Source of the DNA: G965233625 sp965233625
GTDB lineage: Bacteria > Planctomycetota > Planctomycetia > Pirellulales > Pirellulaceae
DNA: 64,000 nt
Assembly (NCBI GenBank): GCA_965233625.1
Contig: OZ247499.1
Coordinates: forward strand, 4,278,001-4,342,000
Direction of reading: 5' to 3'
A program made the position numbers and the translations under genes. Shown one piece after another: positions 43,189 to 53,541 of the stretch (within the stretch, counting starts at the first letter, position 1; the number at the start of each line of letters is the position of its first letter). Below the pieces are notes generated by a model, which saw only the letters and a program-made list of their open reading frames with translations, was not told where the DNA came from and did no database searches.

Positions 43189-44646
43189 ATGAGTCAGCGA
43201 GAACGATCGCATACATTCCGCTCGATGAAAGAGCGCATCTTCCTGGTGCTGGCGATCAGTGCAACCTGCCTGGCGATTGCCTGCCTGCTGGTGATGTTGT
43301 CGGCCATTGTCTATCTGGGCGCGCCGTATCTCTCGTGGGATTTCCTCACGGGATATCCTTCCAAGAACGCCGCGGATTCTGGTTTTAAAGCCGCGCTGTT
43401 TGGTTCGATCTATGTGATGCTGATCTGCGCCGTTGTCGGCATTCCGACCGGCATTGCGACGGCGATTCTGCTAGAGGAATATCAGCCGCGCAATCCGTGG
43501 CTGCGCCGGTTGCATGGTCTGGTTCAACTGAACATCACGAACCTGGCGGGTGTTCCGTCCATCGTCTACGGCATCCTGGGCCTGACCGCTTTCTCCCAGA
43601 TGTTTGGTCTGTTTGGCAATCCACTGCGCCCGGATCTTGTGATCGGACAATCCTGGTACCAGCGGTACACCGATCTGGCAGGCGACTCTTATTACCTGCC
43701 CGTTGCAGGTCCAGACGCGGAAAAAGCGCCGGCAAGCAAAGAACTGGCGCTGCTGACCGACACCTATTCCAGCGCCCCCCGTGCGGAATTCCGCACATTG
43801 AACAGCGACGACATCGTGCCGCTTAAGAAGTCGGTGGACGAACAGATTGACAATTTCCGCGACGCGTATTCCGCCGGAGTCGCCGCCCGCCGTGGTCCTC
43901 GCGGTACGGGTAAAGCAAAAATTGACCGCAAAGCTGCGGAAAACATCGTCGACGCCGCCCTGGCCGCCGCTACCTTTGAGAAAGATGTGGCCGCCCAGCG
44001 GGATAAAATGGTGGAGATCACCGGGAGCATGAACGGGCTGTCTTCCGGAGATATCCGCACAAGACGACAGAGAATCTACGACATTGTAGACCGTACGGAA
44101 AAAGACGCTTTGCTGTCGGGCATCATCATCGCAGGGAGTAAGCCAACCCTGGTCGACCGCCGGGCGTGGTATTACTTCACGCTGCCTTTCGGGCGGGGGG
44201 TTCTGGCCGGCGCTTTAACTTTGATGCTGGTGATTCTTCCTATTATCATTGTATCCACCCAGGAATCGCTGCGGGCGGTGCCAAAGTCCATGCGTCACGG
44301 CGCACTGGCTCTGGGCGCTACCAAGTGGCAGTCGGTGGGGAAGATCGCGTTGCCAGCGGCCATCCCCGGCGCCTGCACCGGCGCGATCCTGGCGTTGAGT
44401 CGCGCAATTGGAGAGGCTGCACCGCTTCTGATTATTGCGGGGATTGTGTTCATCACGTTTACGCCTGGAAACCTGATGGACGATTTTACAGTCATGCCTT
44501 TGCAGATTTACAACTGGGCGGGAAAACCGGGTGGCGATTTTCACCGGATTGCGGCGACTGGCATCATGGTACTGCTTGTGGTGCTGCTCTGCTTCAATGG
44601 AATCGCCATCTTCATCCGCAACAAATTCCAGCGCAAATCATCCTAA
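43189..44646 (+). CDS. pstA: Phosphate ABC transporter permease PstA with a large insert
   Basis: A 485-residue permease; ordinary PstA has about 280-300. ATG 43189 is preferred; the longer frame overlaps pstC. N-terminal helices and NLAGVPSIVYGILGLTAF are typical, as is the C-terminal part with the EAA loop SMRHGALALGATKWQSVGKI and LSRAIGEAAPLLIIAG. Between them, residues about 150-330 are an additional hydrophilic, partly helical segment (SYYLPVAGPDAEKAPASKE through RQRIYDIVDRTEKD) that has no counterpart in the standard fold. By topology it should face the periplasm and could contact PstS (inference). Confidence 0.93.
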   Translation: MSQRERSHTFRSMKERIFLVLAISATCLAIACLLVMLSAIVYLGAPYLSWDFLTGYPSKNAADSGFKAALFGSIYVMLICAVVGIPTGIATAILLEEYQPRNPWLRRLHGLVQLNITNLAGVPSIVYGILGLTAFSQMFGLFGNPLRPDLVIGQSWYQRYTDLAGDSYYLPVAGPDAEKAPASKELALLTDTYSSAPRAEFRTLNSDDIVPLKKSVDEQIDNFRDAYSAGVAARRGPRGTGKAKIDRKAAENIVDAALAAATFEKDVAAQRDKMVEITGSMNGLSSGDIRTRRQRIYDIVDRTEKDALLSGIIIAGSKPTLVDRRAWYYFTLPFGRGVLAGALTLMLVILPIIIVSTQESLRAVPKSMRHGALALGATKWQSVGKIALPAAIPGACTGAILALSRAIGEAAPLLIIAGIVFITFTPGNLMDDFTVMPLQIYNWAGKPGGDFHRIAATGIMVLLVVLLCFNGIAIFIRNKFQRKSS

Positions 44647-44667
44647 ACTCTTGTCTGAAGGTTAGAT

Positions 44668-45534
<867 letters not shown>

Positions 45535-45638
45535 TCGAAACGCACGCTCTTCTCCCTTGCATTGGTATCTACGCAAGTTGAAACCTAGATAAGGTGAAGT
45601 AGCGTTAGAGCTTTATTAGAAGGACGGAACACCAAGCG

Positions 45639-45765
45639 CGAAGCGCGAGCGAGGGACGTCCCGCGTTCGTGCGAATGGCACGTTTAGGCTGCTTTCGACT
45701 TCGCGCCAATTGGCCAAAACACCTTGTTTTCCGCCCTCAATCAAACGCCCCTCGCTCGCGCTTCG
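45639..45765. repeat. Inverted copies of a dispersed GC-rich repeat
   Basis: CGAAGCGCGAGCGAGGG at 45639-45655 faces its exact complement at 45749-45765. From memory, repeats of this type are widespread between genes in planctomycetes. It lies between the convergent pstB and RND genes, about 100 bases apart. Confidence 0.55.
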
Positions 45766-45803
45766 GGTTAATGTGCGCGAGCGAAAGCTCTCCATCTGCC
45801 ACG

Positions 45804-48800
45804 TCACGCCCCGGCGGAACTTCCTGCTCCTTCCATTGCAACCGCACCGGGCGTTGCATCTGCTGGCAGGCTTGCATCGTCGCTGGTGTAAGGATCCTCG
45901 ACGACGGGCGTTGTCTGCGAATCGCCGGTGACGAACGCTTTCATGTCGAGCATGATTTTGAAGAGCGGCGGCACCAGGAACAGCGTCATAAAGGTCGAGA
46001 CAAGCAGCCCGCCCAGCACCACGGCGCCGAGGCCGCAGTAGAGTTCGCTACCGGCGCCGGGGAACAGCACCAGCGGCGCCAGACCGAAGACCGTCGTGGT
46101 TGTGGTCATGAAGATCGGCCGGATGCGGGTGCGGACGCTTTCTAAGATGGCGTTCTCAGGTGCGCGATTTTCTTCGCGGATATGCAGCAGCGCCTGGTGC
46201 ACGATCAGAATGGCGTTGTTCACCACCGTACCGATCAGAATCACAAACCCCAGCATCGTCAGCACATCAAGCGTCTGCGGAGGCGGCGCCGGGATGCCCT
46301 GCATAGACGCCAGGCTGGACTGATAAATCGAGAGCACTTGCAGGCCCAGCATGCCGCCCATCACGCCCAGCGGCACCGTAACGATAATTACAAACGGGTA
46401 AACAAACGATTCAAACAACGCCGCCATCAGGAAGTAAGTAATCAAAAGCGCGAACAGCAGGTTCCACCGCAGCGAGTCCCAGGTGTCAGAGAGCTTATCG
46501 GCAGCGCCGGAAAGATGGATCTTGTAACCGGGTTCGAGGTCTAGTTCCGCGACCACTTCGTTTTCGATGATCCTGATCGACTCTTCCAGCGACACATCCG
46601 GCGGCGGCGTGACTTTGATAGTGATGGTCCGCGTGCGTTCGCGATGGTTAATCTGCTCCGGGCCGCCTGCCAGGTTCACGTCGGCCAGTGCCGCCACGGG
46701 AACGACCTTTCCGGCGGGCGTCGCCACCGGCAACTGCTCGATATCCTGGGTGAAGGTAGAGCCGCCTTCGTGCCCGATGATCACCAGGTCAATCTTGTCG
46801 TTACCGGGCAGGTAGTAATCGCTGGCATAGGCGCCATCGACCAGCGCGTTGATCGTGTAGCCCAGATCGGTCGCGCTCATCCCTACAGCAGCGGCTTCTT
46901 CAAGCCGGGGATCGACGCGTAGTTCCGGGCTGGCAATGTCGAGGCTTGGAATGGGCTGTAACTGCAGGCTCTGCCCTGGATCAGGGATCGCCTGTTTGAC
47001 GCCCTTCTTCAGGAACTGCCCCGGGTTATCCGGATCAGGCTGGCCGACCATCACGGTACGTCCCAGCGCAATCAGTTCGGTCAGTTCCGGCCCGCTGATC
47101 TCAACTTCGATCGTGCGGCCGCCCTGCAGACCGCGTGCAAACAGGCTGGACTGAAAGGCGACCACGAAGGCGCCGGGCAGATGCGGCGGCGTTTCGCCCC
47201 GTGCGATAATCTCCTGGCGTTCTTCTTCGGTCTTCGGCCGGAATTTACTTTGAATCAGCCCGATTAGCTCACCCACGCGTGACGGATCGGAAGAACGCAG
47301 CCCCAGAAACACCTGTCTGCCGCGGGCGACATAGAAGAAGTCTGCGACCGGCGGATACTTCAGGTTGGCCGCTTCCGGACTGTCAGGGTCGATGTTCCAG
47401 TACGGCTCCAGCGTGTCTTCCACCTGCTGACCCATCGCCATCAGTTCGTCCACGTTGTAACCAGGCGGCGGCAGCACCAGGCAGATCACCAGGTTGCGGT
47501 TGCCGTTGGGAAGATACTCAAGCTTCGGCCGCAGCACCCAGGCGAAACCGATTGCCCCGGCAATCAACAGTGCGGTCACCACAATCCGGCGCCACCAGCT
47601 GGCCAGCACCCACGCGTTGATGCCTACGATCAGACCTGAAATCCACGAGGCAGCGGCAGGCGTGGTGGACGTGGTGAGGCTGCGCGATTCTTCATCGGTG
47701 CGGCGGCGGAAGATACGTGCGGCCGCCGTCGGGATCACGGTGATACTCACCAGCAGCGAGAGCCCCACCGCAAAACTGATTGCCAGCGCGATATCGCGGA
47801 ACAGCTGCCCGGCTTCCTCCTGAATGAAGATCACGGGCAGAAACACAGCCAGCGTTGTCGCGGTGGAAGCCAGCACGGCGCCCCACACTTCGCGGCCGCC
47901 GCGGTAGGCGGCTGCCATGGGCGTGTCACCCATCTGATACCGGCGGTAGATGTTCTCCAGCACCACCACGGCGTTATCCACCAGCATGCCGACGGCGAAG
48001 GCAAGCCCGGCCAGGCTGATCACGTTCAAAGAACGCTGCATCATGTAAAGCATCAGAAACGTGCCGATGATACTCACCGGAATCGCCAGTCCCACAACCA
48101 GGGCGCCGCGTGCATACCAGAAACCGGCTGCCAGGATCAGCGCCAGCGTGACGACAAAAACAAACGGCGAAAAGTACATCGCCGCCAGGGCGGTCACCAG
48201 AATAAACGGCGCGAAAACAACGGTGCGGAAGCCCAGGTGCAGAAACGTCATCAGCACCAGGATGGTCAACGCACCGCCCAGAATAATGTTCTGATTCACC
48301 AGTCCGACCGCCGAATAGATGTAGTCGGTCTGGTCGTAGACCTGGGTCATTTCGATGTCTTTATCTTTGAGAATACCGTTGTTAAGACGGTCGCGGGTTT
48401 CTCTTAGACCTTGCATCACTTCCAGCACGTTGGCGCCTGTTTCCCGCTGGCAGTTGATCGCCAGGGCGAAATCGCCGAACCGCCGTACAAAGCCATCGGG
48501 CTTTTTGTAGCCCAGCTTCACCTCTGCCACATCGCCGACGTAAACAGGCCGTCCATCCTGAAAGGTGAGCAGTTGTTTTTTGACGTCTTCAACCGATTCA
48601 AACTGCCCGAGCGTCCGCACGACGTACCGCCGCTTGCCCTCCCACATATCTCCGCCAGATGTGTCTTTGTTCTGCACCCGCAGCACATTCCGCACATCGA
48701 GCACAGTCAGCCCGCGGGCGGCCAGTTCATCGGCTTTGACAATCACCTGCATTTCCGGATCCTGACCACCCATCACGGTCGAGTTCGAGACGCCATCCAC

Positions 48801-49457
48801 GCGTTCGAATTCCGGTTCGATATTGTCCTGCGCGAATTTCCGCAGTTGCTGAATGTCTTCGTTCTGCGGCATTAGCGATTGCAGCTTGGGATGCTTATCG
48901 ACGGCGCGCCGCAGCCGCAGCATCGCCAGTCCGGCGTTCCCTGTGCTGAGAACTTCTTCCAGGTCTTCCCGCGTTTCAGGATGTTTCTCCTGCGCCGCGC
49001 GGATGTCTGCTTCGACCGGAAGCCGGGGGCTGAGAATGAACCAGGCGATGGCCTGGTCGGAAGAACTGCTTGCCCGGATCACGGGTTCATCCGCGTCTTC
49101 GGGGTATTCCGGCACCTGCTGCAAATTGCTGCTGACCTTCAACAAAGCTTCCTGCATATCGGCGCCGACACGGAACTCCAGCGTGATGGTGCCCATTGAG
49201 TCTGTCGATTCCGACGTCATCTTGGTCACGCCTTCAACGCTCTTGAGATACTCTTCCTGCTCAACAATGATCTCCTGCTCGACCTCTTCCGGGCTGGCGC
49301 CGGGCCATCGTGTTTCGACGGTGATCGTTGGCGTATTAACCTCCGGCGTTAGTTGCATCGGCATACGCAGCAGAGCGGCCACGCCAAACAAGGCCAGCAG
49401 CAGCACGCCGACGGCGACTTTAACAGGGTTCTCAATACAGGCTTGTATCGGATGCAT
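45804..49457 (-). CDS. RND efflux pump permease (HAE1-like)
   Basis: A 1217-residue AcrB/MdtB-type transporter. N-terminus PVKVAVGVLLLALFGVAALL, porter segment VETRWPGASPEEVEQEI and RND motif AVGMLVDNAVVVLENIYRR (motif A with the proton-relay Asp) are present; the second half repeats the arrangement with GFVILIGTVVNNAILIVHQAL. Longer than the usual 1030-1050 residues, with additions around residues 150-210 (EKHPETREDLEEVL) and between the halves and at the C-terminus. Works with the adaptor encoded just upstream. Substrates unknown. Confidence 0.93.
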   Translation of the reverse strand: MHPIQACIENPVKVAVGVLLLALFGVAALLRMPMQLTPEVNTPTITVETRWPGASPEEVEQEIIVEQEEYLKSVEGVTKMTSESTDSMGTITLEFRVGADMQEALLKVSSNLQQVPEYPEDADEPVIRASSSSDQAIAWFILSPRLPVEADIRAAQEKHPETREDLEEVLSTGNAGLAMLRLRRAVDKHPKLQSLMPQNEDIQQLRKFAQDNIEPEFERVDGVSNSTVMGGQDPEMQVIVKADELAARGLTVLDVRNVLRVQNKDTSGGDMWEGKRRYVVRTLGQFESVEDVKKQLLTFQDGRPVYVGDVAEVKLGYKKPDGFVRRFGDFALAINCQRETGANVLEVMQGLRETRDRLNNGILKDKDIEMTQVYDQTDYIYSAVGLVNQNIILGGALTILVLMTFLHLGFRTVVFAPFILVTALAAMYFSPFVFVVTLALILAAGFWYARGALVVGLAIPVSIIGTFLMLYMMQRSLNVISLAGLAFAVGMLVDNAVVVLENIYRRYQMGDTPMAAAYRGGREVWGAVLASTATTLAVFLPVIFIQEEAGQLFRDIALAISFAVGLSLLVSITVIPTAAARIFRRRTDEESRSLTTSTTPAAASWISGLIVGINAWVLASWWRRIVVTALLIAGAIGFAWVLRPKLEYLPNGNRNLVICLVLPPPGYNVDELMAMGQQVEDTLEPYWNIDPDSPEAANLKYPPVADFFYVARGRQVFLGLRSSDPSRVGELIGLIQSKFRPKTEEERQEIIARGETPPHLPGAFVVAFQSSLFARGLQGGRTIEVEISGPELTELIALGRTVMVGQPDPDNPGQFLKKGVKQAIPDPGQSLQLQPIPSLDIASPELRVDPRLEEAAAVGMSATDLGYTINALVDGAYASDYYLPGNDKIDLVIIGHEGGSTFTQDIEQLPVATPAGKVVPVAALADVNLAGGPEQINHRERTRTITIKVTPPPDVSLEESIRIIENEVVAELDLEPGYKIHLSGAADKLSDTWDSLRWNLLFALLITYFLMAALFESFVYPFVIIVTVPLGVMGGMLGLQVLSIYQSSLASMQGIPAPPPQTLDVLTMLGFVILIGTVVNNAILIVHQALLHIREENRAPENAILESVRTRIRPIFMTTTTTVFGLAPLVLFPGAGSELYCGLGAVVLGGLLVSTFMTLFLVPPLFKIMLDMKAFVTGDSQTTPVVEDPYTSDDASLPADATPGAVAMEGAGSSAGA

Positions 49458-49543
49458 GACGGTTTAACGATCGCAGGAGAGTTGCGTAAGGAGGGAGGGA
49501 CGTCTTCTGTCACTGTGTCATGGGATGACACCCGTGCAGGTGT

Positions 49544-50842
49544 TTAGCGGCGGTAAGTGGCCAGACGCTCTAGATGGCGGACTGCCTGTCCTGGGCGGAG
49601 GCGTTCGTTGCCATTGGTGACAACCAGGTCGCCTTCTTTCAGCGAAGCGATACCTGGTCCAGAAAGCTGAACGTACTGGCCGCTGCCGGCGCCTGCATTG
49701 ACGGGCAGAAGTTCGACCGTGCCTTGCAGCGAGGCAGGGTCTTTCTTGCGGATCACATAGATCAGCGTGGAATCTTTGTTCAGCACCAGTGCGTCTTTCG
49801 GCACCAGGACACGCTTCTCATCCAACGCAGCGACTCTCACCGTGCAGTACATGCCTGCGCGGAACAGAGGTTCGCCCGTTGAAGTCTGCTGATTCTTTGC
49901 CCGGATACGGACGGGGAAGGTCCGCGTCTGCACGTCGGCCAGCGGAATGACCGAGGTAACGGGCGCCGTGAAGGTCTTCCCCGGCATGGAGGCGAACTGA
50001 ATCTTGGCGGGCGTGCCTTTGTTGACACGTGCGATGTACTGTTCCTGCACTTCGAATTCAATTTCAACCTGTTCCAGGTCCACCACTTCCACCGCCGGTG
50101 CGCCTTTGGCCAGCCAGGCGCCAACTTCGGTGTGCGTCCGCGTGACAATGCCGCGGAATGGCGCCACCAGCGTGTGTTTGCGTTTCTTAGTTTCCAACAG
50201 CGCTACCATCTCAGCGGCAATCGCGGTGCGGGCGCGGGCCTGTGCGATTTTGTCGAGCTGGACGCCTTTGGTCGTATTCTGATATTCGGCTTCCATGCCT
50301 TCCAGGCTGGCTTTCGCTTCCAGCGCTTCGGTCAGCACCTGCTGGTATTCTTCTTCCGTGATCGTCGAACGGGAGTAAAGCTCTGCATAGCGTTTGCGCT
50401 TGGCTTCGGTGAATTTGACGCGGGCTTTTGCTGAGGCGACCTTGGCAGCGGAAATGTCGGCGATTTCATCGCGTTCCATCTCGCTTAGTTCCGCTTTGCG
50501 GAGATTGGTTTCCGACTGCGCAATCGCAATCTCACGCTCGATCGTGTCGGTTTTCAGCTGCGTGACAGCATCGCCCTGCCCCACGATGTCGCCGGGACGC
50601 AGCGGAAACTCAAGCACGCGGCCGTCCACGGCGCTGCCGATGACGGTGGTGCGGAAAGGCAGCACCGTGCCGATGAATGCACGCTGCACCTCCGGCGCAT
50701 CGAACACAACTTTGGCCGCCGTCACAGGCGCTGGTGGCGGCTGCTGCGCAAAAGCGGTTGTACAGAAACTGCAGGACAGTAGCACCGCAAACAGCATCGG
50801 CGCGTTAAGAGAACATTTGCGTTGCGATGGAGCAGCATTCAT
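49544..50842 (-). CDS. RND efflux periplasmic adaptor (membrane fusion protein)
   Basis: A 432-residue secreted adaptor. Signal peptide ends near AFAQQPP. Then the lipoyl/biotinyl-like domain (RVLEFPLRPGDIVGQGDAV), a long alpha-hairpin (about 110-210, with TITEEEYQQVLTEALEAKAS), a second lipoyl half (VAPFRGIVTRTHTEVGAWLAKG), and beta-barrel and membrane-proximal domains (KIQFASMPGKTFTAPVTSV, VLVPKDALVLNKD). It links the RND pump to an outer-membrane channel; no channel gene is in the window. Its start overlaps marR as ATGA. Confidence 0.93.
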   Translation of the reverse strand: MNAAPSQRKCSLNAPMLFAVLLSCSFCTTAFAQQPPPAPVTAAKVVFDAPEVQRAFIGTVLPFRTTVIGSAVDGRVLEFPLRPGDIVGQGDAVTQLKTDTIEREIAIAQSETNLRKAELSEMERDEIADISAAKVASAKARVKFTEAKRKRYAELYSRSTITEEEYQQVLTEALEAKASLEGMEAEYQNTTKGVQLDKIAQARARTAIAAEMVALLETKKRKHTLVAPFRGIVTRTHTEVGAWLAKGAPAVEVVDLEQVEIEFEVQEQYIARVNKGTPAKIQFASMPGKTFTAPVTSVIPLADVQTRTFPVRIRAKNQQTSTGEPLFRAGMYCTVRVAALDEKRVLVPKDALVLNKDSTLIYVIRKKDPASLQGTVELLPVNAGAGSGQYVQLSGPGIASLKEGDLVVTNGNERLRPGQAVRHLERLATYRR

Positions 50843-51312
50843 GCGGATTCTCCAACCTTTACATCTTCACGAAGGTTTGTACGTACTTTTTCCAGCAGCG
50901 TCTTCAGTTGCGCACTCTCTTGAGGGGTCAGACCCAAGGCCGCCTGCTGCCGGGTGCGCGTTGCGCATGCGGTGATTTCCTGCCAGATAGGATTTGCGGC
51001 GGCAGTTGGCTCGATAATCTTCCGGCGGCCATCTTCCGGGCAGCGCACCCGCCGCAGCCAGCCATCGCGTTCCATCCGGTCAATCACGCAGGAGAGCGTG
51101 GCCGCCTCGATCATCATCCGCGAGGCAAGTTCGCTCTGGGATAGCGGCCCTTCCATCGCCAGGTAGCCAAGCGTCTGGCATTGCCGGTAAGTAATGCCTT
51201 CAGGCAGATTGTGCTGGAATTTCTGCTGATAGGCGTGCGATGTCGTCACCAGCCAAACGCCCAGACTGCTCTCAAAGTCGTAATCTTGCAGCGGAGAGTC
51301 TGGTCTATTCAT
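50839..51312 (-). CDS. MarR family transcriptional regulator
   Basis: A 157-residue winged-helix regulator. LEGVWLVTTSHAYQQKFQ-type dimer helix, then GPLSQSELASRMMIEAATLSCVIDRMERDGWLRRVRCPEDGRRK, which is the MarR recognition helix and wing. First gene of the operon marR-adaptor-pump; likely represses it and releases on binding a drug or phenolic ligand. The palindrome directly upstream of its start is a candidate operator. Confidence 0.92.
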   Translation of the reverse strand: MNRPDSPLQDYDFESSLGVWLVTTSHAYQQKFQHNLPEGITYRQCQTLGYLAMEGPLSQSELASRMMIEAATLSCVIDRMERDGWLRRVRCPEDGRRKIIEPTAAANPIWQEITACATRTRQQAALGLTPQESAQLKTLLEKVRTNLREDVKVGESA

Positions 51313-51328
51313 TTTGCGTTACGGCAAA
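51313..51328 (-). promoter_or_regulatory. Candidate MarR operator
   Basis: TTTGC (51313-51317) and GCAAA (51324-51328) form an inverted repeat six bases apart, abutting the marR start codon. MarR proteins often bind such short palindromes near their own start; nothing else supports it. Confidence 0.35.
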
Positions 51329-51516
51329 TTACATGATATGAAATTAGTTAGGCTGCAAACTATTTGTAGAATACTTGCTCGCCGCTAGCATTGTCAAACA
51401 TTTCAATGCACACGGCTGCCACCGTGCGGACGTTGCCGTCTTCTAACGTCAGGGTGTCCCGGATATAATGCGGCGTTGTGGCAGCCACGGGTACATGTGA
51501 GAAAGACAGCGGACCG

Positions 51517-51864
51517 ATGAAGCTTGTTATCGCCATCATCCAGCCGAGCCGGCTTGAAGCGGTTAAGGAAGCGTTGACAGAAGTTGAGGTCTTCCGTCTG
51601 ACGGTGATGGATTGTCAGGGGTTCGGCCGCCAGAAAGGCCAGACGGAAGTTTTCCGAGGGCGGGATTTCTCCACCAACCTGCTCCGCAAAGTGCAGATTC
51701 AGATCGCCGTTAACGACGACTTTGTCGAGCCAACGGTCAACGCCATTATCAAAGGCGGCCGTTCCGGCGATTCCGGCCAGATTGGCGATGGCAAGGTGTT
51801 TGTCCTGCCTATGGACGATTGTGTCCGCATCCGCACCGGCGAACGGGGCGAAGACGCGATTTAG
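51517..51864 (+). CDS. PII nitrogen regulatory protein (GlnB/GlnK family) lacking Tyr51
   Basis: A 115-residue PII signal protein from ATG 51517; the longer frame adds an untypical N-terminus. IIQPSRLEAVKEALTEVEV, GFGRQKGQTE and GQIGDGKVFVLPMDD are the family signatures, and the C-terminal RIRTGERGEDAI is intact. In the T-loop, RGRDFSTNLL has Phe at position 51, where enterobacterial PII has the uridylylated Tyr, and Arg at 49, where cyanobacteria have the phosphorylated Ser. It may therefore signal by ATP/ADP/2-oxoglutarate binding alone. TATAAT at 51464-51469 is a possible -10. No amtB or glnA is adjacent. Confidence 0.93.
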   Translation: MKLVIAIIQPSRLEAVKEALTEVEVFRLTVMDCQGFGRQKGQTEVFRGRDFSTNLLRKVQIQIAVNDDFVEPTVNAIIKGGRSGDSGQIGDGKVFVLPMDDCVRIRTGERGEDAI

Positions 51865-51869
51865 CGGAT

Positions 51870-51910
51870 CGCGATCTAAAAGAACGCGATCTAAAACGAC
51901 GCGATCAAAA
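51870..51910 (+). repeat. Three short tandem repeats after the PII gene
   Basis: CGCGATCTAAAA begins at 51870 and 51885, and CGCGATCAAAA at 51900, a 15-base period, just before the terminator. Possibly replication slippage; no known role. Confidence 0.6.
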
Positions 51911-51915
51911 AGAAA

Positions 51916-51946
51916 ACGGACCCTGCCGGTATTCAGCAGGGTCCGT
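51916..51946. terminator. Bidirectional terminator between PII and the lipoprotein gene
   Basis: ACGGACCCTGC (51916-51926) pairs with GCAGGGTCCGT (51936-51946), 9-base loop. On the minus strand it is followed by TTTTCTTTTT, so it is stronger for the convergent lipoprotein gene; the plus-strand T tract is short. Confidence 0.8.
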
Positions 51947-51984
51947 ATTTCGATTGCGCGCAGCGTGACTTCCAGGAAGACGCG

Positions 51985-52368
51985 CTACTTGGTCGTAAGT
52001 TCAAAGACGTGGGGTTCGCCGCTGCCGACGGTGGCTTTCAGTTCCGACTTGCTGCCATACTTGGCCGGCACGCGGACAGGTGGACCATCGTCAACTTCGG
52101 CGCCTACGATGCGGACGATGTACTCGCCCGGAGGGGCGCCGGTCTTCCGTCCTGGGTAATGCAGCTTGAAGGAGCCATCAGCCTGTGTATAGCCAGTGGC
52201 TGTGCCTCCGGTCGATGGGTCAACTGGTTCAAAATTGACCTCCAGACCCTGTACGGGTTTCCCGTCCAGCGTAACCTTACCCGTTACTTCTTGCAGCCCA
52301 GGGCCGCAACCAGCCGCTGCAAGGCAGCAGATGCTCAACAGAACGAAATTAACCGTCAAACGATGCAT
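51985..52368 (-). CDS. Lipoprotein with carboxypeptidase-regulatory-like fold
   Basis: A 127-residue protein. ATG 52368 is chosen for GGAG at five bases upstream; the signal peptide ends in the lipobox AAAGC. The mature part GKVTLDGKPVQGLEVNFEPVD, GYTQADGSFKLHYPG and PPGEYIVRIVGAE is a small beta-sandwich of the carboxypeptidase regulatory-like type. It lies 52 bases downstream of a DUF1559 gene, an arrangement repeated at 56474-57843, which suggests the two act together at the cell surface. Confidence 0.85.
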   Translation of the reverse strand: MHRLTVNFVLLSICCLAAAGCGPGLQEVTGKVTLDGKPVQGLEVNFEPVDPSTGGTATGYTQADGSFKLHYPGRKTGAPPGEYIVRIVGAEVDDGPPVRVPAKYGSKSELKATVGSGEPHVFELTTK

Positions 52369-52420
52369 GAAATCTCCGCACACGAGAACTTTACGGGTAG
52401 CACTAGCCAGAAAGCTGAGA

Positions 52421-53317
52421 CTAAGGAAGCTGGAAGACGTTGCCATCAGCACGGTATGAAAGCGGCTGCAACACGGTGTTTTTATCGGTCGTTTCTGGAA
52501 TAAAACGGACAGATGCATCGACTAGCAGGACATTCACGCCGCCCGGGTGGAAGCTGCCGTAGCCTTTGCCTTCGTTCTGTGGCTGACCGGCTCCGGTGTA
52601 ATCGAAGTTGATCGTGAACCCAGCACGGAAGAGGGTCCGCAGCGTCTGCGTGTTGCCATAGCCGTGGTTTTGACCGACGCCGAGCCATGTAGCTGCATGG
52701 CTGTTAAAGCCGCGTTCGCTGACGATCATCGTCTGGCTGGTGCCGTCGGTGCAGTCGGCGAACCGCTTGTTGCTGTTGCCATAAAGCATGCCGCCGCAGT
52801 CATCGGCGCGGATAGGGTAGCCGGGCGAGTTGCTCCAGCCGGCGCAGCCGACGTAGTTGGACAGCGCAACATCGAAATGGTCAGAGCCGCCAAACCGTAG
52901 GCTGGTAGCGAGGTCTGGACCCGTGTCCGATGGGCAGCGGTAGCCAGGAATGGGAGTTTGTAGCAGGGCTTTATCAGCTGCCGAGGCGGAACTTGTGTAC
53001 CGGTCGTACAGCGGGATGTTCATCGGGTCGAGCTGATCGTACAGGTTTTCCTGTTCGAGAAACGGTAGAATCCAGGTGGCCCAACCATAGTTCGCCTTGT
53101 TATCGCCGCCACGGTACAGGTATCCCGGAGGCAGGTTGCCGTAGGTGTCGTGATGGTTGTGCAGCGCCAAGCCGATCTGCTTCATATTGTTCGTGCAGCT
53201 CGAACGGCGGGCGGCTTCGCGGGCAGCCTGGACAGCGGGGAGCAGTAGTGCAACAAGAACGCCGATGATGGCGATCACGACAAGAAGTTCAACAAGTGTA
53301 AAACCAGAACGTTTCAT
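52421..53317 (-). CDS. DUF1559 protein with type IV pilin-like N-terminus
   Basis: A 298-residue protein. The N-terminus KRSGFTLVELLVVIAIIGV is a prepilin-type signal (cleavage after Gly, Glu at +5) followed by LPAVQAAREAARRSSC. C-terminal signature SFHPGGVNVLLVDASVRF is the H-X9-D type end. It is thus a pseudopilin-like or surface protein of the large planctomycete DUF1559 family. It precedes the lipoprotein gene at 51985. Confidence 0.95.
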   Translation of the reverse strand: MKRSGFTLVELLVVIAIIGVLVALLLPAVQAAREAARRSSCTNNMKQIGLALHNHHDTYGNLPPGYLYRGGDNKANYGWATWILPFLEQENLYDQLDPMNIPLYDRYTSSASAADKALLQTPIPGYRCPSDTGPDLATSLRFGGSDHFDVALSNYVGCAGWSNSPGYPIRADDCGGMLYGNSNKRFADCTDGTSQTMIVSERGFNSHAATWLGVGQNHGYGNTQTLRTLFRAGFTINFDYTGAGQPQNEGKGYGSFHPGGVNVLLVDASVRFIPETTDKNTVLQPLSYRADGNVFQLP

Positions 53318-53541
53318 TGGCAGTCTTTTCGAGTAGGAGAGAGGGATAGATAGAAATATCTATGAATGAAAATTCAACAGTAAATCTTAGCACGGGCTTC
53401 ATATTCCGCAATAAGCGAATCCCGGTGCACGGCATGGGGAATGGCTTCATTTGTCCATGGGGGAGCTGTAGCCGCACCAAGTGAGAAAGGTTACAACTAT
53501 CGGTAAATACGCCCTGCGCACTTCGTGAGCGACGTCACTGT

